A DNA stretch of 43,590 bases from Ichthyophonus hoferi (GCA_002751075.1 NAOQ01000144.1:69835-113424); one strand, 5' to 3'. Positions 1-12,738 are shown, counted from the stretch's first letter. A program made the numbers and translations. The notes: generated by a model from the sequence alone, not told the origin.

Positions 1-222
1 ATCTTACAATCACTAAAGCCCCCTTCAGCTCGACCCTTACGTTATCATATTTTTTGATTGGATACCAGGTAAATCCAATATCTTACGTTTAACCTGAGTA
101 TATTTCCTTATTTAGGTCAAAAATAATAGTTAAACTAATTGGATAAAATAACTACCTAATTACCCATAGGGTAAAAAGAGAGGCATGCACTTATTGGCTA
201 TATACGCACCTTCCCTCCGCAG

Positions 223-1773
223 ACCCAGTCAGCAGGGGTTACTGAATATTACTATCGTAACAGCCTAGATGCATTCCGTACTATAATACGTACCGAAGGG
301 ACTTTTGGATTGTATAAGGGTCTGGGGGCCTCGCTGATTGGTACGGTGCACGTGGGCATACAGTTCCCTTTGTATGAGAAACTGAAGCACATGTTTAAGC
401 CAAGGGGTAGGTTATAGGGTTATGCTTATATGCCTATATATAACTATATGTTGGTATGTGAATATTGCATTATAGTATGGTATGGTATAGTATGGTATAA
501 TATTAGTATAGTATAGTATGGTATGGTATGGTATGGTATAGTATAATATAGTGTAATATAGTTTAGTATAATATGGTATAGTATAGGATAACACAGTATA
601 GTATATTATAATACAGTATAGTATAGTCTAATACAGTAGAGTATATTATAATATTGTATAGTATAATGCATTGCACTATTATATTGTGCCATGCTCTCTC
701 CTCTTCATCCCTCTCCTCCCTCTCCTTATATCTTTCTTTTTTTATACCCTCATCTAGCTATCTATTCCATTAACTATCGTATGCTATACATCCCTATAAA
801 TGTAAACACATGTACCATATATAAATACACCAATAGACGCCCCTATAAACTTTCTTCCAATCAATCACGTACATCTATTCTGGAAAGGAGGTGTTATTTT
901 GGACATCACTAATTCAGTGACTCGCGGGTCATGGTACAGGTGATCCACGAGCCGAAGTGTCCACAATGGGTATAATGGCAGCATCAGCTATATCCAAGGT
1001 TGTAGCAAGTGTGGCGTGGTACCCGCATGAGGTAGGTAGCGCATATAGTATAGTATACATCTGTATAACATGTGTATTTAAGCACATATCTTATTAACTG
1101 TTGTAATATGGTATATAGTATACAGTTACATATTCATAGCCATGTGTACATACATACCTGCCTATACATCCACCTACCTACTCTTTCCCTATGTTCACCT
1201 CATACTATCCTCCCCTTCCTATTGGTCTATTAATACTTACTCGCAAATCCATTCCCCCCGCCCCCACCTAAGTATATTGTCTATGATTGGTTCGTGGTAC
1301 AATGCCTTTGTGCAATCAGATGCCACAGTTATTATTAATGTACAACTATCCTATAATACACTATATAATTATATATCCAATAATCAATAGTTTCCACTGC
1401 TTTATTTAGCTAATGATATAATTAATTCATTAACGCCTTTTTAATTGTCCAATAAGTATTTATATATATTCCCCTCTCTCCACTCTCCGACCAGTGACAA
1501 TCCACAACCCCTTTCCTTATATAGGTGATAAGAACTCGTATGCAGACCGAATTCTCAGGCCGAACTACATCTGGCAACGTCTACACTTGCTTTAAACATG
1601 TGTTACGTACAGGGGGGGCCAAGGCATTCTATCGTGGGATTGGCACCAACCTCTGCCGTGTAGTGCCGGCCTGCGTGCTCACCTTCCTCACCTATGAGAA
1701 ACTACTACGTATCTTAGTAAGGTGGGACACCGAGGGCCTGCCACACCGCAGGAAGAGGACTATGATGCCATAA
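223..1773 (+). CDS. Mitochondrial carrier protein, SLC25 family (3' part)
   Basis: Three exons are visible: 223-406, 940-1031 and 1525-1773, with matching phases (1, then 0) and GT-AG borders, ending in TAA. They encode the end of carrier repeat 2 and all of repeat 3. Repeat 2 shows the EG-x(4)-YKG signature; repeat 3 has the PxExxR signature in YPHEVIRTR, then FYRGIGTNL and a last membrane helix (VVPACVLTFLTYEKL). SLC25 proteins exchange small metabolites across the inner mitochondrial membrane. The residues YPHEVIRTR and the spacing resemble the branch that carries pyrimidine nucleotides, NAD or folate (SLC25A32/A33/A36 and NDT carriers); the substrate cannot be settled here. The first half of the protein should lie left of the window: no exon carrying the repeat 2 PxDxxK motif is seen in 1-222. 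Confidence 0.9.
412..660. repeat. GTATA/GTATG pentamer-type array in an SLC25 intron
   Basis: Irregular tandem array built from GTATA, GTATG and AATA words, inside the intron between exons 223-406 and 940-1031. The related-looking arrays at 4690-5145, 5508-5782 and 9490-9860 lie in gamma-tubulin introns. Confidence 0.85.
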
Positions 1774-1799
1774 TGATGTAGCACTGTGGTCATAGAGAG

Positions 1800-1870
1800 T
1801 GTTGGGAGAGGGCAGGGCAGGGGAGAGGGTAGGGTAGGGTAGGGTAGGGCAGGGTGGGGGTCTGGGTGGG
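1800..1870 (+). other. G-run tract, likely G-quadruplex former in the 3' UTR
   Basis: Beginning about 30 nt after the carrier stop codon, the sense strand has many runs of three or more G separated by one or two bases (repeated GGGTA, then GGGCA, ending in GGGGG). More than four such runs lie in line, which meets the usual G-quadruplex rule. The window is otherwise poor in G. Confidence 0.7.
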
Positions 1871-2378
1871 AATAGGGGGATCTTACAGCGAGATGTTTAT
1901 TACTACAATATGATGAATCTGTCATGAATATGTATTTTACCCAATTAATCCAATCATTTTCTCATGTATAAATAATCTGTATTGATGCTATTGGATGTTT
2001 TTATTGGTTCATTGGGAGTACTTTTAACCAAGTTTACCTAATTATTGGAGGTCCTGTTAATTAGGTTTAGTCCGAATTTACATAGATCACAACATAAGTT
2101 ACCAAGAGCCAATTATTGCCGTATATTTTTATTGGTTTTTTATATAGGAAAATTCCTGCTTGGGATTTTAATCCAATCGAATGCTCCCAATGGGTGGGTA
2201 CGTCGGAGCCTACTGGCTGTTATATTGAGAGAATAATCCCTTGGAGTGTATTAGTATTGAAATAATAACTACGTAATAACCACGTAATAACCAACCGTAG
2301 CACTATTGAAAGTCCTGGAATCGAAATGAATAGATAGATAGATAGGAATGGGCGGGCTCACCTGGCTCATCTACACAG

Positions 2379-2625
2379 ATGAATGATACACAACCAATAA
2401 ACATCTTATGTTATCAATGGTATCATTAAGATTGGTTTATGGGGTCTGCCGCAACTGGTTTGTGATTTAAAGAGAGACCCCAGTTAAAAATATGGTAATT
2501 GTCTTATGTAATGTGTATGAATGATAGAAAACCAATAAAAGGATATATGTTATCAATAGGATAGGATCACCAATGTTTATTCGGAGAGTCTGACGTCGCT
2601 GAGTAGAAGAGAGGCCCCATTTTAA
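2379..2625. repeat. Diverged direct duplication, about 110 bp, period 138
   Basis: The block starting ATGAATGATAC at 2379 and ending near GACCCCAGTT (2485) recurs from 2517 to about 2623, with the same order of words: ATGAATGATA, ACCAATAAA, TATGTTATCAAT, GTTTAT, GAGAG, CCCCA. Identity by eye is moderate. No coding potential. Confidence 0.65.
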
Positions 2626-2950
2626 ATTGTAATGATTTGATGATGTAGTACATGTGACGTATACCACCAGAAACACCCGCATAGCACATGGTTATCATGC
2701 ATATATCCCCATGACGCTAGTTGCATATATACATTAATTGTTGCTATCGCCTTAGCAACGCCATATACTAGGCTAATGAGGGTTTCTTTTTAAATTTTTG
2801 TAAGAAAAGGGGAACGACATCAACGGTATATATGTATATAGTCTATATATATATTTCCCTTTTTAACAATCAAGATGAGAACTTTTCATATATGTAGCCA
2901 ATGGGGCAGCAATAACTATAATAGGATAATAAATATATAGTTAAATACTC

Positions 2951-2956
2951 TTTATT
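2951..2956 (-). terminator. Candidate polyadenylation signal for gamma-tubulin
   Basis: TTTATT on the plus strand reads AATAAA on the minus strand, about 150 nt past the gamma-tubulin stop. It is the first full AATAAA I noticed downstream, but the region is AT-rich so chance is possible. Confidence 0.4.
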
Positions 2957-3108
2957 TTTAATGTACTGCTCCATCAATCACTACTTAAATAAGCAGTAAG
3001 ATGAAGTGCAAATGTTGAGGTATAGTAAAGTACATATATGTATGATACTATGTATGTAACAGACCCATCCTTTTGGCCCACCGTCACAGCGATAGCATGA
3101 CCTATGAC

Positions 3109-6100
3109 CTATGAGTGATAACCTCGTCTGGAACCAGTAGGTGGCACGGTGCCTGGGGGAGGTGGTGGTGGCCCCTGTGGGTCTTGTGGCCCTGTCCAGT
3201 TAGCATAGTCCGCCCGCTCCGCCGCCCGATATTCTTCTATGAGTTCCTGTACTACTTGCCTGCAAGGAAAGGGAGAAGAGGATGAGGATGGTGGATAAGT
3301 GGGTAGCAGGTGTAGAGAGAGTGTAGCATACCTAGGTATATTATACATACATGCCATCGTACATACATACATATTACCCTACCTATCCCCTTTCCTCTCC
3401 CACTCACCTAGAGTCGTCTAGTTCATCTAACCCCTCTGCAAACATGGCCTCCTTTTTAAACTGGTCTAAGAATGCCTCACGCCTTCTGAGCTTGTCGTAT
3501 TGCTTGCAAGTTCGCTCAAACAACTGTAGATATATAGGGAAAGAGGTCGGTTTAATACTAGATATTTACATATACAGAAAGGATTATGAAGGAGAACAGA
3601 GAAAGGTTGGTACAAGTTAAAGAACCACTAGAAGCATAAGGTTAAACAGAATAATAGAGAGTAATCGGTCTGCTATTTTAGGTTTATGTTGCAGCCAATT
3701 ATAAATGAGAAATAATAAAATAAAAAGACAATTGAAATTATAATTAAAAATGCCTCTAAAGGATTGTAGATGGATGGTTATTGGCTAATTGATTAGGGGG
3801 TTGATAAGAAATTTTTAGTAGAAATATTAAGGGATCTATAGGATACGGTGATATGTCAGTTTATATGATTGGTTGGTGAGAGGTATGGAAGGATATAAAG
3901 AGAAGGGGAGAAAGGTATTCATATATGGTAGCATGATGAACTAGGCAATGGTATACCGTGGTATGATTGAACATAAAATAGCCAAATGTATAATATGAAA
4001 AGCATTCGATAAGCTGGGTTGTTAGGAAAAGGGTTGATGCCAATCAAAGGGGCGCATTACCGTGGTGATGTTGGTATGATTGGCCAGCATAAAGCCACTG
4101 ACTTTATTAGACGTGGCGACATAGGGTGATCGGCGTGCCAACGCCACCTGATTGAATAGATGAATTAAAAAGACAGATTAACCAATCAGAGACACCACTT
4201 ACAAATCATGTATAAGGGTAAGGTATATGGCCTATGATCCCTGTCTACCATAATACACATACATATAGACATGTACATACACATAGATATACATACATAC
4301 ACACATACACATATATACATATACATACACATACACAAGCGTTAATTGTATCTCTCTGAATATATTAGTTCTTATTTCTTTGAATGTACAATCTAGCCAA
4401 TGATAATCATTGGTTATAATTAAATTAATGTACCTGAATACTGGCTGGACCCCAGGGAATGAAAGAGGCCAGTTTACGTTCTCTTATCCTTTGAAGTGAT
4501 TTGTGGACCTATGGGTGGGTCGGTGGTATGTGGTTGCCATGGTGATAATTAGATAAGGGGGAATAAGAAAGATAATGTAATATTATATAATCTAATACAC
4601 AGACTAATTAGACAACGCATAGAGCCCGCTTATATACTTTAGTATCATACAGTGATAGGGGGGTTCCCCTTTCGCTGTGGCTGGTTCATAGTTACTACAT
4701 ACATAGTACATAGTATAGAGTATATAATACATAGTATAGAGTATATAGTACAGAGTGCATAGTATAGAGTATATAGTACATAGTGCATAGTATAGAGTAT
4801 ATAGTATAGAGTATATAGTACATAGTGCATAGTATATAGAGTATAGAGTATAGAGTATATAGTACATAGTGCATAGTATATAGTATAGAGTATATAGTAC
4901 ATAGTGCATAGTATAGAGTATATAGTATAGAGTAGAGAGTATATAGTACATAGTGCATAGTATAGAGTATATAGTATAGAGTATAGAGTATAGAGTACAT
5001 AGTATAGAGTATATAGTACATAGTGCATAATATAAAGTATATAGTATAGAGTATATAGTACATAGTGCATAGTATAGAGTATAGAGTACATAGTATAGAG
5101 TATATAATAAATAGTGCATAGTATAGAATATAGATCATAGATTATATAGCAAGTAGAGTCTGCCTCACACTTCATCAACTATACTATACTATCTCGGACT
5201 TAGCATCTAATCATTTAATTGTATTGGTCCACCAGAGTCATAGACTGTGATACTTACAAGCCTCCTTAATAAGGTCTTTTACATTGATTAATTACATTAT
5301 AATTACACTTCGATCCAGTGGTTTCACTGTTATTATATATTAAAATACTAAAATATTAAAAGTTTAAAAGTGATTGTATTGGATGACCTGCATAACATCC
5401 AGTTGCCCAAAGTAAGTATTAAACAGGTGACTTTAGTGTACCATAATTATCTGGTGTAACATTAGCATTACTACAATATATATATTTCACTTTTCTTTCT
5501 CTTTCTCTCACTACTATACTATACACTATACTACACTATACACTATACCATACTATACACTATACTATACTATACACTATATCATACTATACACTATACT
5601 ATACTATACACTATACCATACTATACACTATACTACACTATACACTATACCATACTATGCACTATACCATACTATACACTATACTATACTATACACTATA
5701 CCATACTATGCACTATACCATACTATACACTATACTATACTATACACTATACCATACTATACACTATACTATACTATACGTGTACTCCATGCTAACCCTT
5801 ACCTCAGTAGGGTCCACATCACCCAAGATAGTATTGAGAATAGAGATATAACAGCCTGTTCTTGCTGTGGTAGAAACCATGATGTTCTGTGGCTGCAATA
5901 GTCGTCGCATTACATCTAGGACACTTGTCTTACGTATGGCTGCTTGCTGTTGCTATGGTGATAGAGAGTGAGACAACGTAACAGGATATGGTGTTAGTGC
6001 CTTATTAGTTATTGGTTACTGAGCACCTACCAATAACAGCCCAGATCATGACTCACAGTCGAGACAAGCTATAAACCCATTGGGTCTTATACGTACACCG

Positions 6101-9100
6101 AGCAATGTGCGTAGGTAAGTTTACTCTCCTCGCAATAATGACACATATAGGGTTATATACAGATGTGTATGTATGTATGTATGTATGTATGCAACCAAAA
6201 ACAAACACCCACAAATGAACGTTCCATGGTGTACTCACAGTCAAACTAATTCACATGCTGACGTACAAATATTGCAAGAAAGGTAAAAATAACCACCAAT
6301 AAAAATATATAAGAACGCCCACACCACGTGCACGCAGTATCCTACCTGCTCGTCAATAGAGGCCAATGGGGTGTATCCAGTCATTAAGAAGTGCAGACGA
6401 GGGGTGGGGATAAGAGAGGCAATCATACCAATCAAATCATTGTTCATGTAACCAGGGTAACGCTGCATGACAGTACTGGCTGACATAACTGTAGAAACCT
6501 TAGTGTGGATGTGTGCGCGTTAGAGAGAATAGATAAGCCTTAATAAGTCTTAGTAAGAGTGTGTGTACGGGTAGGGGAGGAGGGGAGAGGAGAAAAATTG
6601 TATGTATGTGTGCATGTATGTATGTATGTATGTATAACTATGCTCATTTAACCCCACAACAATACAGAAACAAGGCTATCTGACTTAGAGCCAGGACAAA
6701 TTATATAGAATATCCACACACACCCACCCCCAAATAGAAACGAATTAGTACCAGAGTGGAAAAGTCACTAAAGCTATCAATAATAGGTCAGAATTATAAA
6801 ACGGGATGACAGGGGCTGACAAGAAAAAAGAAGGGAGAGGGAGGGGGAGATGGAGAGGGAGAGGACGAGGGAAAGGGAGAGGGAGAGGGAGAGGACGAGG
6901 GAGAGGGCGAGGGAAAGGGAGAGGGAGAGGAAGAGGAAGAGGGAGAGGAAGAGGGAGACTCTACTAGATTGTTAATCTCCTCGAAGGATGGCTTCTCAAG
7001 GTGGAGGCGTTCGACGGCTATGCGGTTAAGAGCTGTATTGTCGAGAGCTACCTATACTAGGTATTGGTAGGTAGTGGGCAGGTGGGAGTGTATAAGTATA
7101 TGTATAGGCATATAGGTATGTATATCCGTATGAGATGGGTTGAGAATGTAATTTAGCTTGAGCTGCATACTTTTACTAAATTTGATTGGTTTAACTACCC
7201 TTTAGTCACGTGGTTTATTGCATACGTCATAATGTGTAACAGGTAGGAGGGTGCAAAGCGTGAACAAAAAAAAGTGAAAGAGAGAAGGGGGGAAATGAGA
7301 GACAGAGAGGGAAATAGGACCCACCACACAATCAGCATTCTGAGTCAGTCTCTTTAAGGTAAGGATAGAGTTATAAGGCTGTACAACAATATCACTGGAT
7401 TCTTCTTGATTAGGAAATACAGAGTAGGTCTGGATTAGCTGTATATGGTCACACTACTATTAGTTACCCAATCACTGCAGGCTGTTTTAGTAAGGTTAAT
7501 AAGGCCATCCATTCATTACCTATCTTTTATAGATGTCATCAATCAGTCATCAGGACAGAAATTGGTGGTGTGTATTATAGTATCAAGATTAGATTAGATT
7601 AGATTAAAGTAGATTAAATTAAATTAGATAAAGATAGATACATGACTGTGCAATGGGTTGTGTATCAGATCCCATCACATAGCTGTACTCTCTTACCTCG
7701 CCTATATTCTATTATAACTATAGGGTATACAGCGTGTGAGGGCAATGGTATGGAAGGATGTGATGTCACCCAGTAGCAACCCATTTAAAAATGATTGGAT
7801 TCTTGGTCCTTGCTGCTAACTGGGCTGCATGGTATGGCGGAATATGACATCTCTATGCACTATATCTTATATAAATATCAATATATCGCCTCTATATAAT
7901 ATAGCATTACAATCAGTAACAGAGAAGGATATAGGATTCTAACCTATGTATATAACCTACTAGCCGTAAAGCACTGCCCATTGCCCATTCAAATACCTGG
8001 GTAGGCCCCCTTACCTTCTTAGGGAAGTAGTCGTTCAGCCTCTCTAGAATATAGGATCCCATACCTGACCCTGTACCTCCTGCAATACCGTGACAAAGCA
8101 CGAATCCCTAGACCACAGATAATGTATGATTGGGAGGTACATATATAAAGGGTTAGTTGATTGGCTGATTTGTTTTGAAAATGTATACCTAAAGGTGGGT
8201 AAATATAAAAAGATAAAATTCATAAAATATATAAAAATCAAAACACAAAATAAAATATACAAATATAAGAAGTATAAAATACAAAAATATTAAATAAAAA
8301 TATTAAATATTAAAATAAAAAATAGGGATATTGAGGCCGGTATCAAGCAATATACATCAAGGGGAGAGAGGGAGAGAGAGGGAGAGAGAAGGAGAGGGAA
8401 AAGGAGAAAGACCTCTAGATTATCACTGCCGTCTGCCTCCCTATTTACAATATCCATGATGGTGTCAATGACAGATTCACATTGGGCGTACCCTTGCGCC
8501 CAGATATTTCCGGCCCCTCCACCGTGCTTTGATACAAATATGTTCTCACGATTGTAAAGATTGGCATAGGGAGAGCTGAGGACATTGCTGATGACCTGGA
8601 AGAGAGAGGGAGAGGGAGAGGAGGAGGGAGGAGGGGGGGGGAGGGTAGGACAGAAAAGAAAGAGATAGAGCATAGAGCAATGATATGGTAACTGCAAAGC
8701 ATTGCAATGTTGTGCACGGATGGAGTCAGAAGGATAACATGCAGGAATAGTGTTAGTGTTTATTATGGGGAGAATGAGGTAGGGAGGGAGGGGGGCAGGA
8801 TAAACAGACAAAGATATTTGGAAAGATGTATAGGTGGCTAACTGGTTAGATGCATAATACAATAATCTCTGTGCTTAACAGCAGGACACTGGCTATAAGG
8901 AGTAGAGTAGTAAGGTACTATACACTATCTTTATATTCTCTATATGCATTGCATCACATAGTAAGGCGGTAAGGTAATAAATATACTTACCCTGGGTTCT
9001 AGATCCATTAAGACAGCACGAGGGACAAAATGATTATCGTCGGCCTGAGAATGGGGGAGGGTTGGTAAATTTCATAGGGAAACCTATGGGGTGGCCGGAA

Positions 9101-10495
9101 TATCGATTGGTATGTAAATATAGCCTGGTAAAGATATTGGTAGGTATTTATAGAGAGGATAGAAATTGGCATAACTATCTATATCTATATCTATAGAGAG
9201 AGGGGTGAGGGGAAAGGGAGAAAGGAAAATATTATTAAGAAGGGAAAGTAGAAATTAATGTGAAAATGAGTGAGGGCAAGCAAAAGCGCAACGGGTCTGA
9301 CCCCCAATACATGCTACTGGTGCAACTATCTACCTTATAAAAGAACACATTTTATCTACCTGATAAAAGAACACATCCTTCCTATCTATCCCGTCCACTG
9401 CAAAGTCCTCCAACACTCCGTCGGGTCTAATAGCATGTTCATGACAGAGCTTTTTCCAAAAGGCCGTACCAACTAGGAGGGGGGAGGGGCGTAGGATAAG
9501 GTGTTACAGATTATGATGTGGTATGATAAGGTAAGGTGTAGTAATACGGCATGTTATAGTGTGCTATAATAAGGTATAATGTGATATGATATGGTATGAA
9601 ATGGTATGGCATGATATGTTACGATACAATATGGTATAATATGATAAGGTGTAATATGATATAATATGATATAGTATGGTATGGTATGGTATGATATAGT
9701 ATATTTATAATAAGTTGTAATATGGTAATACATGGTATATTATGATAGAATATAATATGGTATAGTGTGGTAAGGTGGTATATGGTATGATGTCGTATGA
9801 TAGCCTAGAATATGGTAAGATATGACAGTATAATATATAATATAGGATATAATAGGATATGAGTAAATACATGGCACATAACGATAGGGTGGTGTATGTG
9901 ATAAAACTGAAAAAATGTAAACGGGTATTTAGACAAATTTATAAAAGTAAACAACACATGCCATTGGTTCCATAAATATAAATTTATAGGCTTAAACCAA
10001 TCCTATTGGCATAATATTATTTATGAGAATGACCTAAGTGGGCGTTTGTATATCTATCATATAATAATAATAGATATAAATGCATTGATAGACCTGTATA
10101 TGTATGTATATAGGTATATATGTGTATGCAGGTATGTGAAAAGGAGAATGTGTGAACTTGTTGATCTGCATTAGTGTGAGAATATGTTTGTGTAAGTTTA
10201 AATGAAGTCCTCGTGTTGTATAACATATCTCCTCATCTCTATACTAACCTGCAACAAGACCAATACGAATACTTACCTAACAGCACTAAAAATATTGTTT
10301 CAATGTATTTAGATATCGTGGAATTTAAAAAAGAATAATAGTCATAATGATAACAATGATTATGATGATAATAAAATATATTAGTACATGTCCAACACAT
10401 GGTGCATTGACACTCCCTAATCCCATCATTCTCATGCTCTGCTTACTCTGATTGCCACACTGGCCAACCTGGAGGGTGATTAACTCTCTAGGCAT
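3109..10495 (-). CDS. TUBG1: Gamma-tubulin, complete, 13 exons
   Basis: Gamma-tubulin nucleates microtubules in the gamma-tubulin ring complex at centrosomes and spindle poles. Exons on the minus strand: 10495-10447, 9472-9360, 9044-8991, 8595-8413, 8107-8015, 7438-7325, 7051-6965, 6498-6346, 5946-5803, 4508-4434, 4147-4061, 3523-3408, 3259-3109. They sum to 1419 nt, or 472 residues, and all phases agree. Visible marks: [16 protein letters not shown] start, HGGGAGNIW, the tubulin GTP loop [33 protein letters not shown] and [18 protein letters not shown], all typical of the gamma class rather than alpha or beta. Compared with human TUBG1 (451 residues) it is a little short before CYISILN and carries a longer tail with six prolines after the conserved EYRAA..DYANW. 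The intron after 8413 starts with a weak donor, GTCTTT. Introns contain long tandem arrays. Identification is secure. Confidence 0.97.
4690..5145. repeat. Heptamer-based minisatellite in gamma-tubulin intron
   Basis: Made of 7-mers TAGTATA, GAGTATA, TAGTACA and TAGTGCA, often in a 28-bp higher-order unit, over about 450 bp. It lies in the intron between exons 5946-5803 and 4508-4434. The long tyrosine-rich minus-strand frames here are translations of the repeat. Confidence 0.9.
5508..5782. repeat. ACTATAC-type minisatellite, opposite orientation, same intron
   Basis: About 275 bp of ACTATAC and CCATACTATA words. Its reverse complement (GTATAGT, GTATGGTATAG) resembles the words in the 4690-5145 array, so the two arrays in one intron face each other. 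It ends about 20 bp before the exon border at 5803. Confidence 0.85.
6825..6960. repeat. GGGAGA purine tract beside a splice donor
   Basis: About 130 bp almost purely purine on the plus strand (GAGGGA, GAGAGG and GACGAGG units), therefore pyrimidine-rich in the gamma-tubulin transcript. It starts directly behind the donor of exon 7051-6965. Smaller purine tracts of the same type lie at 8360-8410 and 8600-8650, also in gamma-tubulin introns. Confidence 0.85.
9490..9860. repeat. GGTATGATAT-type degenerate array in gamma-tubulin intron 1
   Basis: Irregular array of GGTATG, GATATG, GTATAAT and AATATGGTA words in the intron between exons 10495-10447 and 9472-9360. Composition resembles the 412-660 array. 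Confidence 0.75.
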
Positions 10496-12733
10496 TCTCC
10501 AGTTGGTTGGCCTTGCTATGATGAGGATGAAGATTACGTGTAAGAGTTTGATTGTGAATGTGTGTATTCTTTAATATTGATGCGAATAAATTTCTTGATG
10601 GAAGTGTTAATAAGAATATATAGAAGAGGGAAAAGGGTGCTGCAGGTGGAAAGTTATTTATAAATATGTAGGAATATATATAAGCCTGTGTATAAATATT
10701 GTTTAAGGACTGGATTAAAAATGTAGATGTAAGGGTGCTGGTAAGCTGCTGGTGATGTGAGGGTGTATGAAGGAAGGAAATATGAAGAATATCCATAGTG
10801 GCAGGTCGTATGGCTTGGAAGAATGGCGACATATGGGACCAGAAGAACAGAAAAGGATAAGATAAAATTGGAGATGGTGGAGGTAGTTGACTATGAAATC
10901 GATCAAAGAGAGAGAGAAAGAGAAAGAGGGTTCTTGTCTAAGCACTCATTACCTGTTCTGTTAACGATTAATTACAGTTACTATTAGGGCAGGCGAAAAG
11001 AAAACAGTGAAAAAAATAGACCCTTTTTAAGAGCACACCTAATTGTTTTGGTTCTGGAGTGGATTTATTATTGCAGTACAATAGAATACTCGTTGAATTA
11101 TGTGTTTAATCTTGTTATATTCGAAGCCAGTTGTGGTCGGTTATTTATCGCACATCATCTATCAACGGTTAATTTTAAAATGGGTTTTTATTTTTGTCGT
11201 GAGCCTATGTCTCTTTATATTTAATGCGTGATGTTAATTGGTCGTAAGTGATTAATTAGCGATTACTTAATGATTGCTAGATTTGCATTAAAATATTTTC
11301 AAATGTACCGCGGAATTACAAGTAAAATTTGTAAATCAACAAGCCCCGCGAATTAAACCTCGAAAATATCATGTAAAAGCTTAAACTTTAATAAATATAT
11401 AAAACCAATAGTAAAGGGTCATAGATTGAAATTAAAATATTAATATTTATATTAAAAAATAAAATGGTATGTTTTCGACTATGTATTAGAACGAGATTTG
11501 TTCTAACAATTTGTGTTGTAATTTTAGCTTTTTTTGGCCTTCAAACTCCCATTTGTTTTATATAAAGACTGTCACTGGTTATATATAAACCCCTATTTGT
11601 TTTATAAAAAAACTGCTATTGACTGTATAGCAAAACCATTGTATTGATAGAAGAATCTGGAATTAAGATGTTCAAAACTCATATAAATACGTACGGTATG
11701 AATGTGTTTTGTAAGGAAGTTTAGGAAAATACTTTGTGGAATGGGATGTCGTATTGGAAGAAAGCGTATGAAGCACAAGTAAAGAATACAATTCGCCAAA
11801 AACAATTTTCCTAATATATGTTTGCTATAAGACATTTATATAGATATAAGTCTTGCGCTAGCACTTGAATCCAGGCTATATAAGAGACGACAGACCTATT
11901 ATAAAGCTAAAATAACTATGTTAATGGAGATCCATCTGATATTGCAGTTAATTGTCGATTTTAGCCTGTATAGTTACTAATCCTACATATTATGGATGGC
12001 AACTGCAAATTAAAACGAAAAATTAAATAAATTTTGAAGAGCTTTATTTGGTGCAATTACAGAAAATAAGAAGTGGATCCTGTTACAAACAGAACCCCTT
12101 TGTTCTTTCCAAATATTGTATACTACATATATTACTTAATAATCTAAATCTAATTATTAATGAAATAATTAAGCAAAGGTTATTGATAGGCTATTCTTAA
12201 ATTATTGAATAATTTGGACTGTAATTATTTTTCACCCATGCTTTGTCTATCACTATATTCGACATTTAAAATCACAGATGTATTGACTTTACTAAATAAT
12301 GTTATTTCTCTAATACTGGTTGCAAACCATTTGTAAATGTAATAGATGTCCTTCTCTGTGCCGCCTTGACTCGATAGCATAAAATTTATGGTGATTCAAT
12401 AGATCTGAATCAAAGATAGTAGTAGTACGAAATACTGCAATGGGAGCAACTACTATCTCAAATTATTGATTATAATCTACAAGAATATTGATTCTTAGAC
12501 TGTGGTAAATGCAGTTATTCACTATTACTAGCTTAATTCATATTATTACTTTGCATATATTCTGGGTCTAAATTTACGTAGCAGAAATAACATTTGTTGC
12601 ATACATAGATTTATGTTTCAAGAAAATATCAGAAAGCTAGCTCCTCTACAAACAGAATATACCTGTTTTCCGTTTTAAGCAACAAATACTATGTGCTCAA
12701 TGAAAAACTGAAAATCTTCTCTTATTAGATAAT
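10496..12733. other. Gene-free AT-rich stretch upstream of gamma-tubulin
   Basis: It must hold the gamma-tubulin promoter and 5' leader. I see no exon, RNA gene or clear TATA box. Open frames near 10488-10945 and 11602-11835 have no family features. Confidence 0.6.
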
Positions 12734-12738
12734 ATTGG

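Larger units (their letters stand above)
1774..3108. other. Intergenic, convergent 3' ends of the carrier and gamma-tubulin genes
   Basis: No coding exon is seen. The stretch holds the G-run block at 1800-1870, a short GATA microsatellite near 2330-2345, a diverged duplication at 2379-2625 and a possible polyadenylation signal for the minus-strand gene at 2951-2956. Open frames here are short and have no family features. Confidence 0.7.

Noticed and set aside
1-222. Possible upstream carrier exon ending at about 68 (CAG then GTAAAT)
   Set aside because: The frame before that donor does not carry the PxDxxK carrier motif expected just before the 223 exon.
4604-5178. Long tyrosine/leucine-rich minus-strand frames
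   Set aside because: They are translations of a 7-bp-based tandem repeat inside a gamma-tubulin intron; all three frames stay open for the same reason.
7540-7560. Hammerhead-like CTGATGA on the minus strand
   Set aside because: The GAAA core half and the flanking stems are missing.
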